Assembly: GCA_001606155.1 (NCBI GenBank)
Contig: LODT01000001.1
Span: 248,001-312,000, forward strand
Direction: 5' to 3'
From: Tieghemostelium lacteum
Lineage: Eukaryota; Evosea; Eumycetozoa; Dictyosteliales; Raperosteliaceae
DNA length: 64,000 nt
Below are positions 11,639 to 21,372 of this stretch, piece after piece. Positions within the stretch are counted from its first letter, which is position 1. Every line of letters starts with the position of its first letter. Made by a program: the position numbers and the translations under genes. Under the pieces are notes generated by a model. That model was not told the DNA's origin. It worked only from the letters and a program-made list of their open reading frames with translations, and did not search any database.

Positions 11639-13309
11639 TTAAAGTGGAATGGTATTGGTGAATAGGTAATCACAGTTATTATGTAATTTACCAGTTTCTA
11701 AACCCAATTGAATAAGAACCCAACCAGAACCATATGGATAGGTAACCACTGCAACAACAGCTACAATGAGTAGATAGAATGAAAGGAACTTTTTCATTGA
11801 CCCTTGAAGACGTGCTGGTTTCTTACAGATTCTAAAGAGTTTGAATCTGTCAACATAGTATTCAACTAGATTACAAACTATACCAAATACAGTTACAAAT
11901 GGGTATATTGGAATACCAAGACAAATGATAAATTGTCTGTAGAGAACCTCTAGATATTCATCAGACAAATCAAAATCAGGTTTATAGGAATCAGTTGATT
12001 TCTTTCCTCTCTTTTCCATTGCTCTTCCAATTTTATCTAACATGAGTGCATAGATAATCTCCCAGACATTCTGTAGAGTCAAATCGAGAACCAGAATAAA
12101 AAGGAACTGTGAGCCTACTTCAACTAATGGACAACCATTTAGAATTGTCTCCTGAGTGTACTTTGAAAATACCTCGTCTCTTAGAATATACAATATAATA
12201 ACATTGATAATCTTAAAGACAAAGAGTTTGAGGGTATTGTGGTTTCTGAAGTTTGTCCAATTACGATGTCTTTCAAACATTGTTAGATAACTACAGAGAA
12301 ACTCGTAAATGACATTAATGACCCTTAACACTATAGCACTTACCAAAGAGGTTGTTAATATATTAGTTAAGAATATATAGTTATTAACAAACTTGAGTAT
12401 AAATACAGAGGCTACTGCAGAGGCACCCAAAAGCAGACAAAATACAATATAGGAAACAGTGAATCTAAAAATTCTACTACCATGTGAGACATTGGTATTC
12501 TTATGTATAATATCGTCACCTTCGTAACCATCTTCATAGTCATGTAGTTTATATTTCTTAAAGTATCTGTTAATCTTCCAACTGTACAGTGGGCCCATTA
12601 TAAAGGATAATACCACACATGCAATAGTAGAATAAAAGTAATAAGGTCTTACTTCTTCTCTGTAGTAAGACTGAATATTAAAAGCAATCAAAAGTAGATC
12701 ACGATTAGAGAAATCCTTAAAAGAGTCATTCTTAACTCCATAGTAGAAATGTGGGACCAAATTCACCAACACCAAAGCAAGCAATACAAAATTGATGCCA
12801 ATGCAAAACAATATAAAATTAAAATACATATAGATACCAGTACCATAGTGTTCCTCAATCTCTTGAATATTACATGTCAGTGGTAACACAAATTTTGTAT
12901 GTTCTTCTGCTGCTTTTATATCATCAATTTCACGTTTCTCTAAAACTATACTCTGTAGATACGGTGTACCATTCTTTGTGTAACTGACTTGAAATCCTTC
13001 AGGTACCTTTGCCTTCTTTTCTCTTACTGAATATCCAAGAAAATCCTCCAAAATTCTTTGTTTAATTGTCATTTGTGCGTACGATAAATGATTATCAATT
13101 GGTATCAAATCTAAATCCTCTTCTGTTATTACACCACCTGGTTGATAATTATTACTATTTACATTAAATTGAACTTGTTGGTGTTGTCCTTGTTGTGGTG
13201 GTTGAAAACCTTCTGGATCTTGTTGTTGAAACTGTTGTTGTTGTTGTTGTTGTTCCTCATCATTTTGTGGATTATAAAATTCCAATGGTATACTATTTCT
13301 ATCTGACAT
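11639..13309 (-). CDS. TMC-like multipass membrane protein
   Basis: A 556-residue membrane protein resembling the transmembrane channel-like (TMC) family. After a Gln-rich cytoplasmic head (residues about 19-50) there is a charged pre-membrane region, then GTGIYMYFNFILF opening the first membrane helix (about 162-186) as in TMC proteins (GT.V.SYF.FLRWL). Around eight further hydrophobic segments follow. The stretch CPLVEVGSQFLFILVLDL sits where TMC proteins have their CWET-VGQE-Y signature, and LYRQFIICLGIPIYPFVTVF matches the family's LIYAQTLVWLGIFFSPLLP helix, followed by RICKKPARLQ (human NCQPPRRPW). TMC proteins form mechanosensitive ion channels in animals; function in amoebae is unknown. 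No intron. The signature is eroded, so family membership is likely rather than certain. Confidence 0.7.
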   Translation of the reverse strand: MSDRNSIPLEFYNPQNDEEQQQQQQQFQQQDPEGFQPPQQGQHQQVQFNVNSNNYQPGGVITEEDLDLIPIDNHLSYAQMTIKQRILEDFLGYSVREKKAKVPEGFQVSYTKNGTPYLQSIVLEKREIDDIKAAEEHTKFVLPLTCNIQEIEEHYGTGIYMYFNFILFCIGINFVLLALVLVNLVPHFYYGVKNDSFKDFSNRDLLLIAFNIQSYYREEVRPYYFYSTIACVVLSFIMGPLYSWKINRYFKKYKLHDYEDGYEGDDIIHKNTNVSHGSRIFRFTVSYIVFCLLLGASAVASVFILKFVNNYIFLTNILTTSLVSAIVLRVINVIYEFLCSYLTMFERHRNWTNFRNHNTLKLFVFKIINVIILYILRDEVFSKYTQETILNGCPLVEVGSQFLFILVLDLTLQNVWEIIYALMLDKIGRAMEKRGKKSTDSYKPDFDLSDEYLEVLYRQFIICLGIPIYPFVTVFGIVCNLVEYYVDRFKLFRICKKPARLQGSMKKFLSFYLLIVAVVAVVTYPYGSGWVLIQLGLETGKLHNNCDYLFTNTIPL

Positions 13310-13668
13310 TACTTCACCAACATATCAATATTCAAGAATATATATTTAAGTACAAATGTAATATTACAAAAAAAATAAAAGAGATTGATGTAAATGGAAA
13401 AACAGGGGTAAAAATAACACCAATAATTTTTCAAAAAATAAAAAAATGATCATTTAACTTTCAAACGATCGAAAAATCAAAAAAAATTATAATAATAATC
13501 TTTTTTAGATATTGTGTACTTGTTCAAGGTTCTAACTTAAAAAGAGATAAAAATACCACGTATTTTTTTTTGATAGAAACGGATATTTATACAAATAAAT
13601 AATTTTTTTTTTGAACAGGTATTAATTACTGTGTGTTGGTTGGTGGGTGTATTTTTGATTTTCAGATT

Positions 13669-15798
13669 TTAAATACGACTTTTTGGAAGAATATTGGTAC
13701 TAGAACTACTACTGGATTCTTGTAGTAATTCATCTTCATTAAATATGACATTAGATAGATTGGAATGGGATGAAAGTAGTCGTTCCTCTTGAAGATTTGT
13801 TGGTAAATCATTTTTACGATCAAGTACAAATATGGTATCAGGTCTAATAGAACTGTATACAATGATAAAAGTACCCAGTAGACTTACAAACCAACTCAAT
13901 GGGTAGTATCTATTTTGTGCTAAACCTATGCAGTAGTAGAATAGAAGTTTTTCAGTTCCTATACCAAAGAGAAGGAAAGATACACCAACTGCTGATATAA
14001 CACCCCACCTAAATCTTTCAGTGTGTGCCATAATTAATAGTAATAGAGATGGAATGACACCTAGTATTGGTATGATTAGTGTCCACCCAGGGAATTGACA
14101 TTGACTGGGTGTCAATGGTAGATCTACTGTTACAAAAGGTATAAATTCATAGTAGAAAAAGAAAAAGTAGGTGAGGAATAGGGGTACCATTGAGATTATA
14201 AATCCAAATCTGTAATCTAGTTTGGTGCCTAGAGGTTTCTTAAAGTATCTAGGTATGAGGAAACTCTTCTTTTCTGGAAGATACTTGAGGAACAGTGAGA
14301 GATGGTATATAATAACCATTATTATCGACCATGAGATTATAAAATACACAGATTGCAATACTGCAATTTTTAACATTTCTTTAGTGGTTTCTTTCTGAAT
14401 TGCAGGTTCATTATAACTACCTGTGGTGTCAACTGACGATCCATCAGGATCTGTTGAAGATGTCTCCCTAGAGGATTCCGATGATCCTGTTGGAATAGTA
14501 GGATGAAGAATCTCTAATTGTTTAGGAACAAATGGGAAATTGTAGGTAATATTTGACCATCCGTCTAGACCAAACATCAGTCCCCAAATCAGAGAAATCA
14601 TTGTAATTGCTAATGAGCAATAGAAACCACTTTTCAAACCTGTATATCTCTTGTAACTTCCTTTCACTTTTAAAGGATACAATGCTAAAATATTCAAATA
14701 AAAACCTTCAAAGAAATCAACCCATTTGCTATTGGGTACTGGTTTCAAACGTTCAGGTGGCTTGTAAACAATCTGTTCGTCAATCTCCCACATGTCCATA
14801 GAACCCTGTGATAAAACCACACAGTTTCTAGAGTGAATTTCAAGTTTGAGTAGATTGTATACAGTTCGAATGACGATTGCCAATGCCACTATAGTAAGCA
14901 TTATAAGGATAGCCATAGGTGTCCAGAAGCTATTGAATATAATTATAAGGTATACTACAAAAGGCGATGCTATAAATAGTATACTTAATCCAATTGCTAG
15001 TTGTGTACCATATCTCATTCTCTTGTTGATTCCAGGTGCCAGTGTCATATACATTATAGCAAAGTAGTTGAATACAATTCCTATACCTAACCCTAGGAAA
15101 TAATCCCAAAAGTGACCATTCCTATCCGAGTGTTGTCCAATTCTAGACCAAAATGTTCTTAACATGACTCTAAAGGTAATTAGCATTCCATTTAGTAGAC
15201 CTAAACTCGTACCTATGATATTCACAATCTTCCCCAACTCTGGGTATCTACAAACTGCATGGGGTACGGTCTCAGCAGTTGAATAGGTAGCTTTGAAATC
15301 ACATGCACCTACAGTAAGAGGACATCTAATCTTTGATTGATACTCATTATCAGGAAATGTGAAATCCAAGTTGGTAGCCCATCTATCAGATACTTGTAGA
15401 CAGTTACTATCACATGTTGACCCAGGAGTCAAACCTACACAACCTATATCCTGTAGATTCACAGTTACATTCATGTCAGGTAATACCCTGTACTGAAGTG
15501 CAGCATCACAATTACTCTTTAACTGACTCTGAATCATCTCTCTACAAGTAGTATTCTTTCTGCAATTGGCATCCTGTGACAAGTACACCCAACTGTCAGT
15601 TGGAGTATTAAAATTTGCACATACACAACAACTGGGCAGTGGTGTATACTGTGGTTGGATATTATAAAACAAGAACAACAATAGTAATGGAAAATACAAT
15701 ATAGTAATGATTCCTGATATTGGATTTCTTCCTTGTTTTTCTTCTTGATATTTAGGATTTAAATCACAGTTTTCTAAAAAATCAATTGTCTTTTGCAT
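13669..15798 (-). CDS. Multipass membrane protein with Cys-rich loop
   Basis: A 709-residue protein I do not recognise. Residues about 28-46 form a first membrane segment (ITILYFPLLLLFLFYNI). This is followed by a roughly 150-residue probably extracellular domain with many cysteines (CCVCANFN, CRKNTTC, CDSNCLQ) and an N-glycosylation sequon. Eight to ten more hydrophobic helices follow, broken by a cytoplasmic stretch (residues about 335-375) and by a Ser/Thr/Glu-rich loop near residues 445-475. The C-terminal tail is Ser-rich. No intron. It lies 360 bp upstream of the TMC-like gene on the same strand. The overall design suggests a transporter or receptor, but no motif fixes this. Confidence 0.75.
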   Translation of the reverse strand: MQKTIDFLENCDLNPKYQEEKQGRNPISGIITILYFPLLLLFLFYNIQPQYTPLPSCCVCANFNTPTDSWVYLSQDANCRKNTTCREMIQSQLKSNCDAALQYRVLPDMNVTVNLQDIGCVGLTPGSTCDSNCLQVSDRWATNLDFTFPDNEYQSKIRCPLTVGACDFKATYSTAETVPHAVCRYPELGKIVNIIGTSLGLLNGMLITFRVMLRTFWSRIGQHSDRNGHFWDYFLGLGIGIVFNYFAIMYMTLAPGINKRMRYGTQLAIGLSILFIASPFVVYLIIIFNSFWTPMAILIMLTIVALAIVIRTVYNLLKLEIHSRNCVVLSQGSMDMWEIDEQIVYKPPERLKPVPNSKWVDFFEGFYLNILALYPLKVKGSYKRYTGLKSGFYCSLAITMISLIWGLMFGLDGWSNITYNFPFVPKQLEILHPTIPTGSSESSRETSSTDPDGSSVDTTGSYNEPAIQKETTKEMLKIAVLQSVYFIISWSIIMVIIYHLSLFLKYLPEKKSFLIPRYFKKPLGTKLDYRFGFIISMVPLFLTYFFFFYYEFIPFVTVDLPLTPSQCQFPGWTLIIPILGVIPSLLLLIMAHTERFRWGVISAVGVSFLLFGIGTEKLLFYYCIGLAQNRYYPLSWFVSLLGTFIIVYSSIRPDTIFVLDRKNDLPTNLQEERLLSSHSNLSNVIFNEDELLQESSSSSSTNILPKSRI

Positions 15799-15995
15799 TG
15801 TTGTTGTTCATGTTGTTGTTAGATGAAAACAGAAATTAAAAAAAATTTTAAAATTCAAATATAGCGAGTGTGTTAGAGAATTAAATTATAGGTTTTATCA
15901 GAACCACACACTTTCCTAATTAAAAATTTTCATGGTTATTTTAATAAATACTAAATAATTTGCTCTCATTGCTATTTATTAACATTATTTTAAAA

Positions 15996-16583
15996 ATGTA
16001 TTCTTGGGAATATATGCAATTAACAAATCATTCAAATACAGATTATTTGAAATTAGAAAAGTTTAATAGTATATTTTATAGTTGGTCTAAATTAGTATTA
16101 GATAGATATGATGATCTAGATCAAATAGAATTCATTTATGAAAATGAAAAATATTTTTCAACTGTTAAACTTAATCATATGATTTCAACTGAAGGATCAT
16201 ATAGAATCTTAAATATTAAATTACCTAATGCAGGGTATTTATATAAGGATCCAAAATCAATTTTTGAATTTAAAGATAGTACTCCTATTTTTAGAGATAA
16301 AAGATCAGGTTGGTATTTAGTTAATTTGAATAACTATTATCAAGAACTTGCTGAGACCCATAAATGCATGTCTAAATATCTTAATAATGAACCTCAGGAT
16401 GATATCGAATGGCAAGCTTATTACAATTATAATAATGAACGTTTTAATATTAGAATGGTAAATCTTACTAAAAAAATAAATGAGTATCACCCAATGGTTT
16501 CTGTTACTTTTAAACATGGATATCCGATATCTGATATTGAAGATGAATGGCAACCATTCCACCATACAGAAACAAAAAAATAA
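15996..16583 (+). CDS. Hypothetical soluble protein
   Basis: About 195 residues from the ATG at 15996 (MYSWEYMQL). An in-frame ATG 36 bp upstream would add a hydrophobic stub (MLSLLFINIILK), which I regard as leader sequence. The protein is rich in Tyr, Asn and charged residues with no membrane segment or repeat. Phrases such as WQPFHH and FNSIFYSWSKLVLDRYDD do not match a family I know. The gene is divergent from the membrane-protein gene at 15798, sharing a roughly 200-bp AT-rich upstream region. Confidence 0.6.
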   Translation: MYSWEYMQLTNHSNTDYLKLEKFNSIFYSWSKLVLDRYDDLDQIEFIYENEKYFSTVKLNHMISTEGSYRILNIKLPNAGYLYKDPKSIFEFKDSTPIFRDKRSGWYLVNLNNYYQELAETHKCMSKYLNNEPQDDIEWQAYYNYNNERFNIRMVNLTKKINEYHPMVSVTFKHGYPISDIEDEWQPFHHTETKK

Positions 16584-16690
16584 TAAAAATAAAAAAAAGA
16601 TGGTGTTCAGATAATTAGTTTTATAAACCCAAGTCGATTTACTTTTTTTTTTTTTTTTTTAATTTTTGATAACTTTTGGATATAGCACAA

Positions 16691-19600
16691 ATGATTAATA
16701 ATGATAGTTCAGTTGCCTATGGGGCAATGGTATCTTATGAAAATTCATCTAAAGGTACAAATAATACAGTAATTGTATTTAAACCACCTATGGATATAAC
16801 TTTATTGCCAGGAGCAGTGTTGACAGAAGAAGAACAACAGTTGAGGTTAAAAGAGAAATCACAGACACTAATGTACTCAACTAGAGACTCTGCATGGATA
16901 GATTCAATATTTAAGCATATTGTACAAAATGAAATTTCAGTTTTTAGAGTACTCTTTGAGAAGATTGGTCAGGATGAGTATTTGGAATTTGCTAGAATTC
17001 TCATTACCTTTTCGATTGGTTGTAATAATGTATTGAGAATTCTCAGATACTTTATTCACTCGGATTTGAAACAGGACCCAAATAACCTTTATAAAAACTA
17101 CAGTCTTTCGAATCTACTGATTTCACAGTTTCTAGAGAAACAAGCACCTCAGTATTTTAAAGATGTTCTCAGACAATTTCTCATTCAAGTCATTCAAGAT
17201 AAAGCATTAAATCTAAAAGCAGAACTTCAATCTAAAAACATTAATAATCTCACCAATTATCTCAAACAATTTACCACTATTATGATTTCACAAGATTCCA
17301 TTGATAAATTACCAATTCCTATAAAGTATGCAAATTCAATTAAAATTACCCCACCCCCATCTTTATTCTAATTTAATTTCAAATAATATATTTGCAGGGT
17401 TGTAACAATGATTTTCAATGAAATTTGGCCACATGATGATAGTTATCAAGGTGTATCCACCTTTTTAATTAATAAACTTTTTGTACCAGTATTAAGTCAA
17501 CCAGAATCTTTTGGACTTCTTCCTAAACAAGTTCAAATGACATCAAGAGCTATCAGTAACCTAAACATTCTTGCCAAGTCACTATCACATTGTCTTACAG
17601 GATACGAATATGAAGGTATTGATAACGAGCTACTAAACCCATTAAAAGTAAATCTAAGATCAATGATCAAAGAGACACAATACTACAAGAGTGTTTTAGC
17701 AGCTAGATTTAGTACATCTTCCTATCAATACCTAAACGAAGCATCCATGTCCCAACTTCACTTCCTCCATCGAACCCTAAGTCAAAACCGTATTGAGATA
17801 AAGTCACTCTATCAACAAGCCCTACAAGGTGAAGAATTTGATAGACTTATGAATGGACTCATGGACTACCAGTTCAGAATCACTTACCAATTCCTAACTC
17901 CATCTGAAGTCAAATCCATCAAATCTCACATGGAAAGCATAAACGAAGAGATAACTTTTATAGGATACCTCCAAAAACTGAATAAGAAGCAGGTATGGGT
18001 TAAGAGGATACTTGTAGTTGGAATCTACAAGATTCTAACATTTAAAATGAACGGTAAACTTGGTCGTGAAGGTCATATACTCAATCTTCAGGAACTGAAC
18101 TCATCGCAAACCGATCACTTTGAAATGATGTTTAAACAATTTAAAGTCATTGGAAAGAGTGAGGAGTCAGATCACGTTATCACCTGTATTCGTAGAATCT
18201 ATGAATACAATTTAAATAACTGGCCTTATCAATTAAAGATGAAACTTAAAGTTTCACCACAGTCACGTCTTGAAGCTATATCACCTCCTGATCACACTCC
18301 AACAAGTTCAATGGTATCAGCTTACAAGTGTCTGTGTTCGTTCTATCAGATACCTGTAAAGAAGACTATATGCTGGTACATTGAAAATGCATTTTCAGAT
18401 CCATCATCTAAGATCTTCAACCTCAAAATCTTCACTAAACACACAAGAGAGCCACCTACCAATCAGGATCTCATACCCATCATTCACTCACTTCGATATG
18501 ACTGGTTCTTTGAGGAATTAGTTATTAAAAACTATAAAATCGATAGTAAAGACTTGATAGTAGAGTTATCCAATCTCCTCAATTCCAATAGTACCATAAC
18601 ATCATTGACACTATCGAATCTACAACTACCAAAAGAGTATCTAATGGTGGTATTTGATGTCATTCAAAATCAAAAATCACTGAAACTTACAAGTCTTGAT
18701 ATCTCCAATAACCCAACACTAGATGACAAGTCACTCAACTCATTCTTCTCCTATCTGCAATATGGTCAAACTCAAGAATTAAAAAAACTAAAAGTTTCCA
18801 ACACTAACATTCAAGGAAATAATGTAAAATCATTTTTTGATAATCTCAAGAGATCCAACTTAAAGTCACTAGAATCACTTGATATATCATCTAACAAACT
18901 TCTAGACCAACTAATTGATCTTTCACGATGGTTATCTAATGAGGGCTCTAACCTACAAGATCTGAATCTATCTGATTGTTCTCTAAAGTCTCTTTCCAAC
19001 CTCCAATTATCATCAGTAAACACCAAACTAGAGACCTTAAACATCTCCAAAAACCTTTTAAAATCTCAACCTGATCTCATAGCCATAAGCAACCTCTTAA
19101 AGAACCTAACAAAACTCAAGTCACTTGAGTTGACAAACTGTAACTTTGCATCAGATCAAGTTAAAGAACTTCTAAGTTTCCTAACATCTTCAAATAGTAA
19201 TGTAATTGTACAACAACAGTCCTCCAATACCATCATTGGTTTGAGAAAACTAAATAGTCTAAATTTATCTGGAAATTCAAGTACAAGACCTTTGGTAACT
19301 GGTCTTATTCAGTGCTTAGCTATAAACTATATAAAGGTCCTAGATCTATCAGATAACGATCTTACAGATGGTGGAATTAAAGAACTTGGTAGATCACTGT
19401 ACGGTAACAATAGTATCATTTCTCTTAATATCTCAGGTTCGTTTAGAGGTTCATCAGGATTACAAAGAAGTAAAGCAATGTTGGCACTTAGTAATTATAT
19501 ATCATCTAGCACTACACTAGAGAGTCTTATAATGAAAGGTGGTCAGAAGACTAATCAACAGTTACAGAGAGATATAGTACCATTCCTTCTGTCTTTAGGG

Positions 19601-19918
19601 TCAACATTTACATTAAAACATTTGGATATAAGCTGGCATTCCATTGGTAACCAAGGTGCTATATCACTAGCAAAAGCACTCTACCAGAATAAGTCAATCA
19701 CCAATCTTGTATGGGATAACAATAATGTTGGATCACTAGGTTATGCAAATATTAAAAACTCACTAAAACAAAACTACACAATCAAGGAGATGAATATACC
19801 AATCTACGATATAACTGAGATTTACAAATACGATGGTACAACAGTAATTGAACAAAAGAAACTTCGATCACTTTTATTAAAAATGGAATCATATCTTTCC
19901 AGAAATCAAAGTTTATAA
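16691..19918 (+). CDS. RasGAP-domain leucine-rich repeat protein
   Basis: CDS join(16691..17325,17398..19918); the 72-bp intron begins GTATGC and ends TTTGCAG and joins in frame as PIPIKVVTMIFNEIWP. The start is the first ATG after a long T run. Residues about 75-290 have the RasGAP fold: IGQDEYLEFARILI, LYKNYSLSN at the arginine-finger loop, FLEKQAPQYFKDVLRQFL, then STFLINKLFVPVLSQPESF at the FLR block and SNLNILAKSLSHC. The finger arginine is replaced by Lys (codon 17093-17095) and FLR reads FLI, so GAP catalysis is doubtful. From about residue 480 there are a dozen leucine-rich repeats of the ribonuclease-inhibitor type. Likely a Ras-pathway scaffold. About 1,050 residues. Confidence 0.75.
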
Positions 19919-19957
19919 ATAATTAGAATTTACATTTATGTTTCTAGAAAGTACTAC

Positions 19958-19966
19958 TTTCCATAA
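19958..19966 (+). promoter_or_regulatory. DUSE-like upstream element
   Basis: TTTCCATAA resembles the Dictyostelium upstream sequence element, core (A/T)CCCA(T/C)AA, which sits about 60 nt before many small non-coding RNA genes. Here it ends 54 nt before the candidate RNA at 20021, with one mismatch to the core as I recall it. Confidence 0.4.
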
Positions 19967-20020
19967 AAATCTACACTACAAAAACCAAAAATATATCTTA
20001 TCAAATTTAATTGCTATTTA

Positions 20021-20118
20021 GACTTTCTTACAGCAATTTCCGTAATTAAACTTAAACATATTGTGTCATTGTTTTGCCTAGGTAATCTAATATACAAATG
20101 TGGATAGCCCCTAAAGTC
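20021..20118 (+). ncRNA. Candidate class I small RNA
   Basis: Class I RNAs are an abundant dictyostelid family of small RNAs defined by a short terminal stem and a conserved 11-nt motif, CCTTACAGCAA, directly after the 5' arm. Here GACTTT (20021-20026) is followed by TCTTACAGCAA (20026-20036, one mismatch), and AAAGTC (20113-20118) closes a perfect 6-bp terminal stem. A DUSE-like element lies at the expected distance upstream. The location, between the convergent 3' ends of two protein genes, suits an independent transcript. At 98 nt it is longer than the typical members I remember (roughly 40-80 nt), which is the main reason for caution. Confidence 0.55.
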
Positions 20119-20226
20119 TGTGTCTCACCTTTTATCGTATTGTGTTTTTTGATGTTGTTACACACTGATTTTCATTCAACTCGTTGCAGATTATAAATAT
20201 TATATTATATACTATTTTACATTTAT

Positions 20227-20772
20227 TTATTTTTGACTTAAAGTTTTTGAAACAAATTCAAAACCTTCATATATACCTTGACCATTAATTGCTGAAGTTG
20301 ACTGTATAAACCATTTTCTATCTTTGATTGTATATAAATTTAATTGTTCTGATATTTCAGCAATTGAAAGGGCAGTTGGAATATCTTGTTTATTTGCTAA
20401 AATCAGTAGAGGTGCACCTCTTAGAGAATCTTCATCTAACAGACCATCAATTTCATCTTTTGCCTCACTTATTCTTTCTCTATCTGCAGAATCTAATACA
20501 AATATAATTGCACTTGAATTCTGATAATAGTGTCTCCATAGAACTCTAATTTTATTTTGACCACCAACATCCCAGACTGTAAAATCTAAATTATTCTTAT
20601 AAGATACTGTCTCTACATTGAATCCTATAGTTGGTAATGTTGTTATATTTTCACCTAATTTCATTCTGTATAGTATAGATGTCTTTCCAGCATTATCTAA
20701 ACCAATCATCAACAAACGATAATGTTTTTTTGCATCAAACAATTGGTAAATATTTGATAATAAATTGCCCAT
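20227..20772 (-). CDS. Arf-family small GTPase
   Basis: A 181-residue Arf/Arl GTPase acting in membrane traffic. It has an N-terminal glycine after Met (MGNLLS) for myristoylation and an amphipathic helix. The G motifs are complete: GLDNAGKT (P loop, about residues 24-31), PTIGFNVE (switch I), WDVGGQ (switch II), NKQD and TSAING. Length is that of Arf1. The sequence is more diverged than canonical Arf1 ([19 protein letters not shown] in place of KIRPLWRHYFQNTQGLIFV), so I place it in the Arf/Arl group without naming an orthologue. Single exon; an A/T-rich upstream region follows. Confidence 0.9.
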   Translation of the reverse strand: MGNLLSNIYQLFDAKKHYRLLMIGLDNAGKTSILYRMKLGENITTLPTIGFNVETVSYKNNLDFTVWDVGGQNKIRVLWRHYYQNSSAIIFVLDSADRERISEAKDEIDGLLDEDSLRGAPLLILANKQDIPTALSIAEISEQLNLYTIKDRKWFIQSTSAINGQGIYEGFEFVSKTLSQK

Positions 20773-21372
20773 TTTTTATATATATATTTGTTATTGTAAC
20801 TTTAGTTAGTTCTATTTAAATTATTGTATTGTTTTTCATTTTTGTTCAAAACTAAATGTTATTTATAGTTTAAATTAAAACTAGCATTGCAAGTTAAGTT
20901 TTGTCGATTTCATTTGTTGACATAAAATTTGAAACGTGGTGTTTAAACACCAAAAATTTAGAAAAAAATCAGATTCCCCAAATTCACCATTATTAAATAA
21001 CAAAAATAAATTCATAAAAATCAAAAAAAAACTTATACAATGGTTTAATTATTTTAACAGAAATACCTTAAAAGTACAATTTAAGTAGCTTAAACTCATT
21101 GTTGATTCCTAAGTCTTTTCATCGTAACCCACTATCAGGGAAGTTGGTTTTGGTTCAATAAGGTACTTTTTAGGTATATATTTTGGTTACAAATCCCAAA
21201 AAGGTGAAAAAACACTTTAGTGTGGCTAGTAAAAGAAACAAGTTTTAGCCCCACTCTCACACAAAATATCTGAAAAACCCCTTTTGATGTGGAACTTTTT
21301 TTTTAATTTTTTTTTTTGTTGTTATTTTATTTTTACATTTTTTGTTTGTTGTATTTGTTTTCGAAACAAACA
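20773..21372 (+). other. Intergenic region with foldbacks
   Basis: This is the shared upstream space of the divergent Arf and WDR24 genes. It contains a 115-bp foldback: ATACCTTAAAAGTAC (21063-21077) pairs with GTACTTTTTAGGTAT (21163-21177), one mismatch. A second, smaller hairpin pairs GTGTGGCTA (21220-21228) with TAGCCCCAC (21246-21254), one mismatch. The interior of the large foldback is less AT-rich than its flanks. It may be an unknown structured RNA or a small element. Confidence 0.45.
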
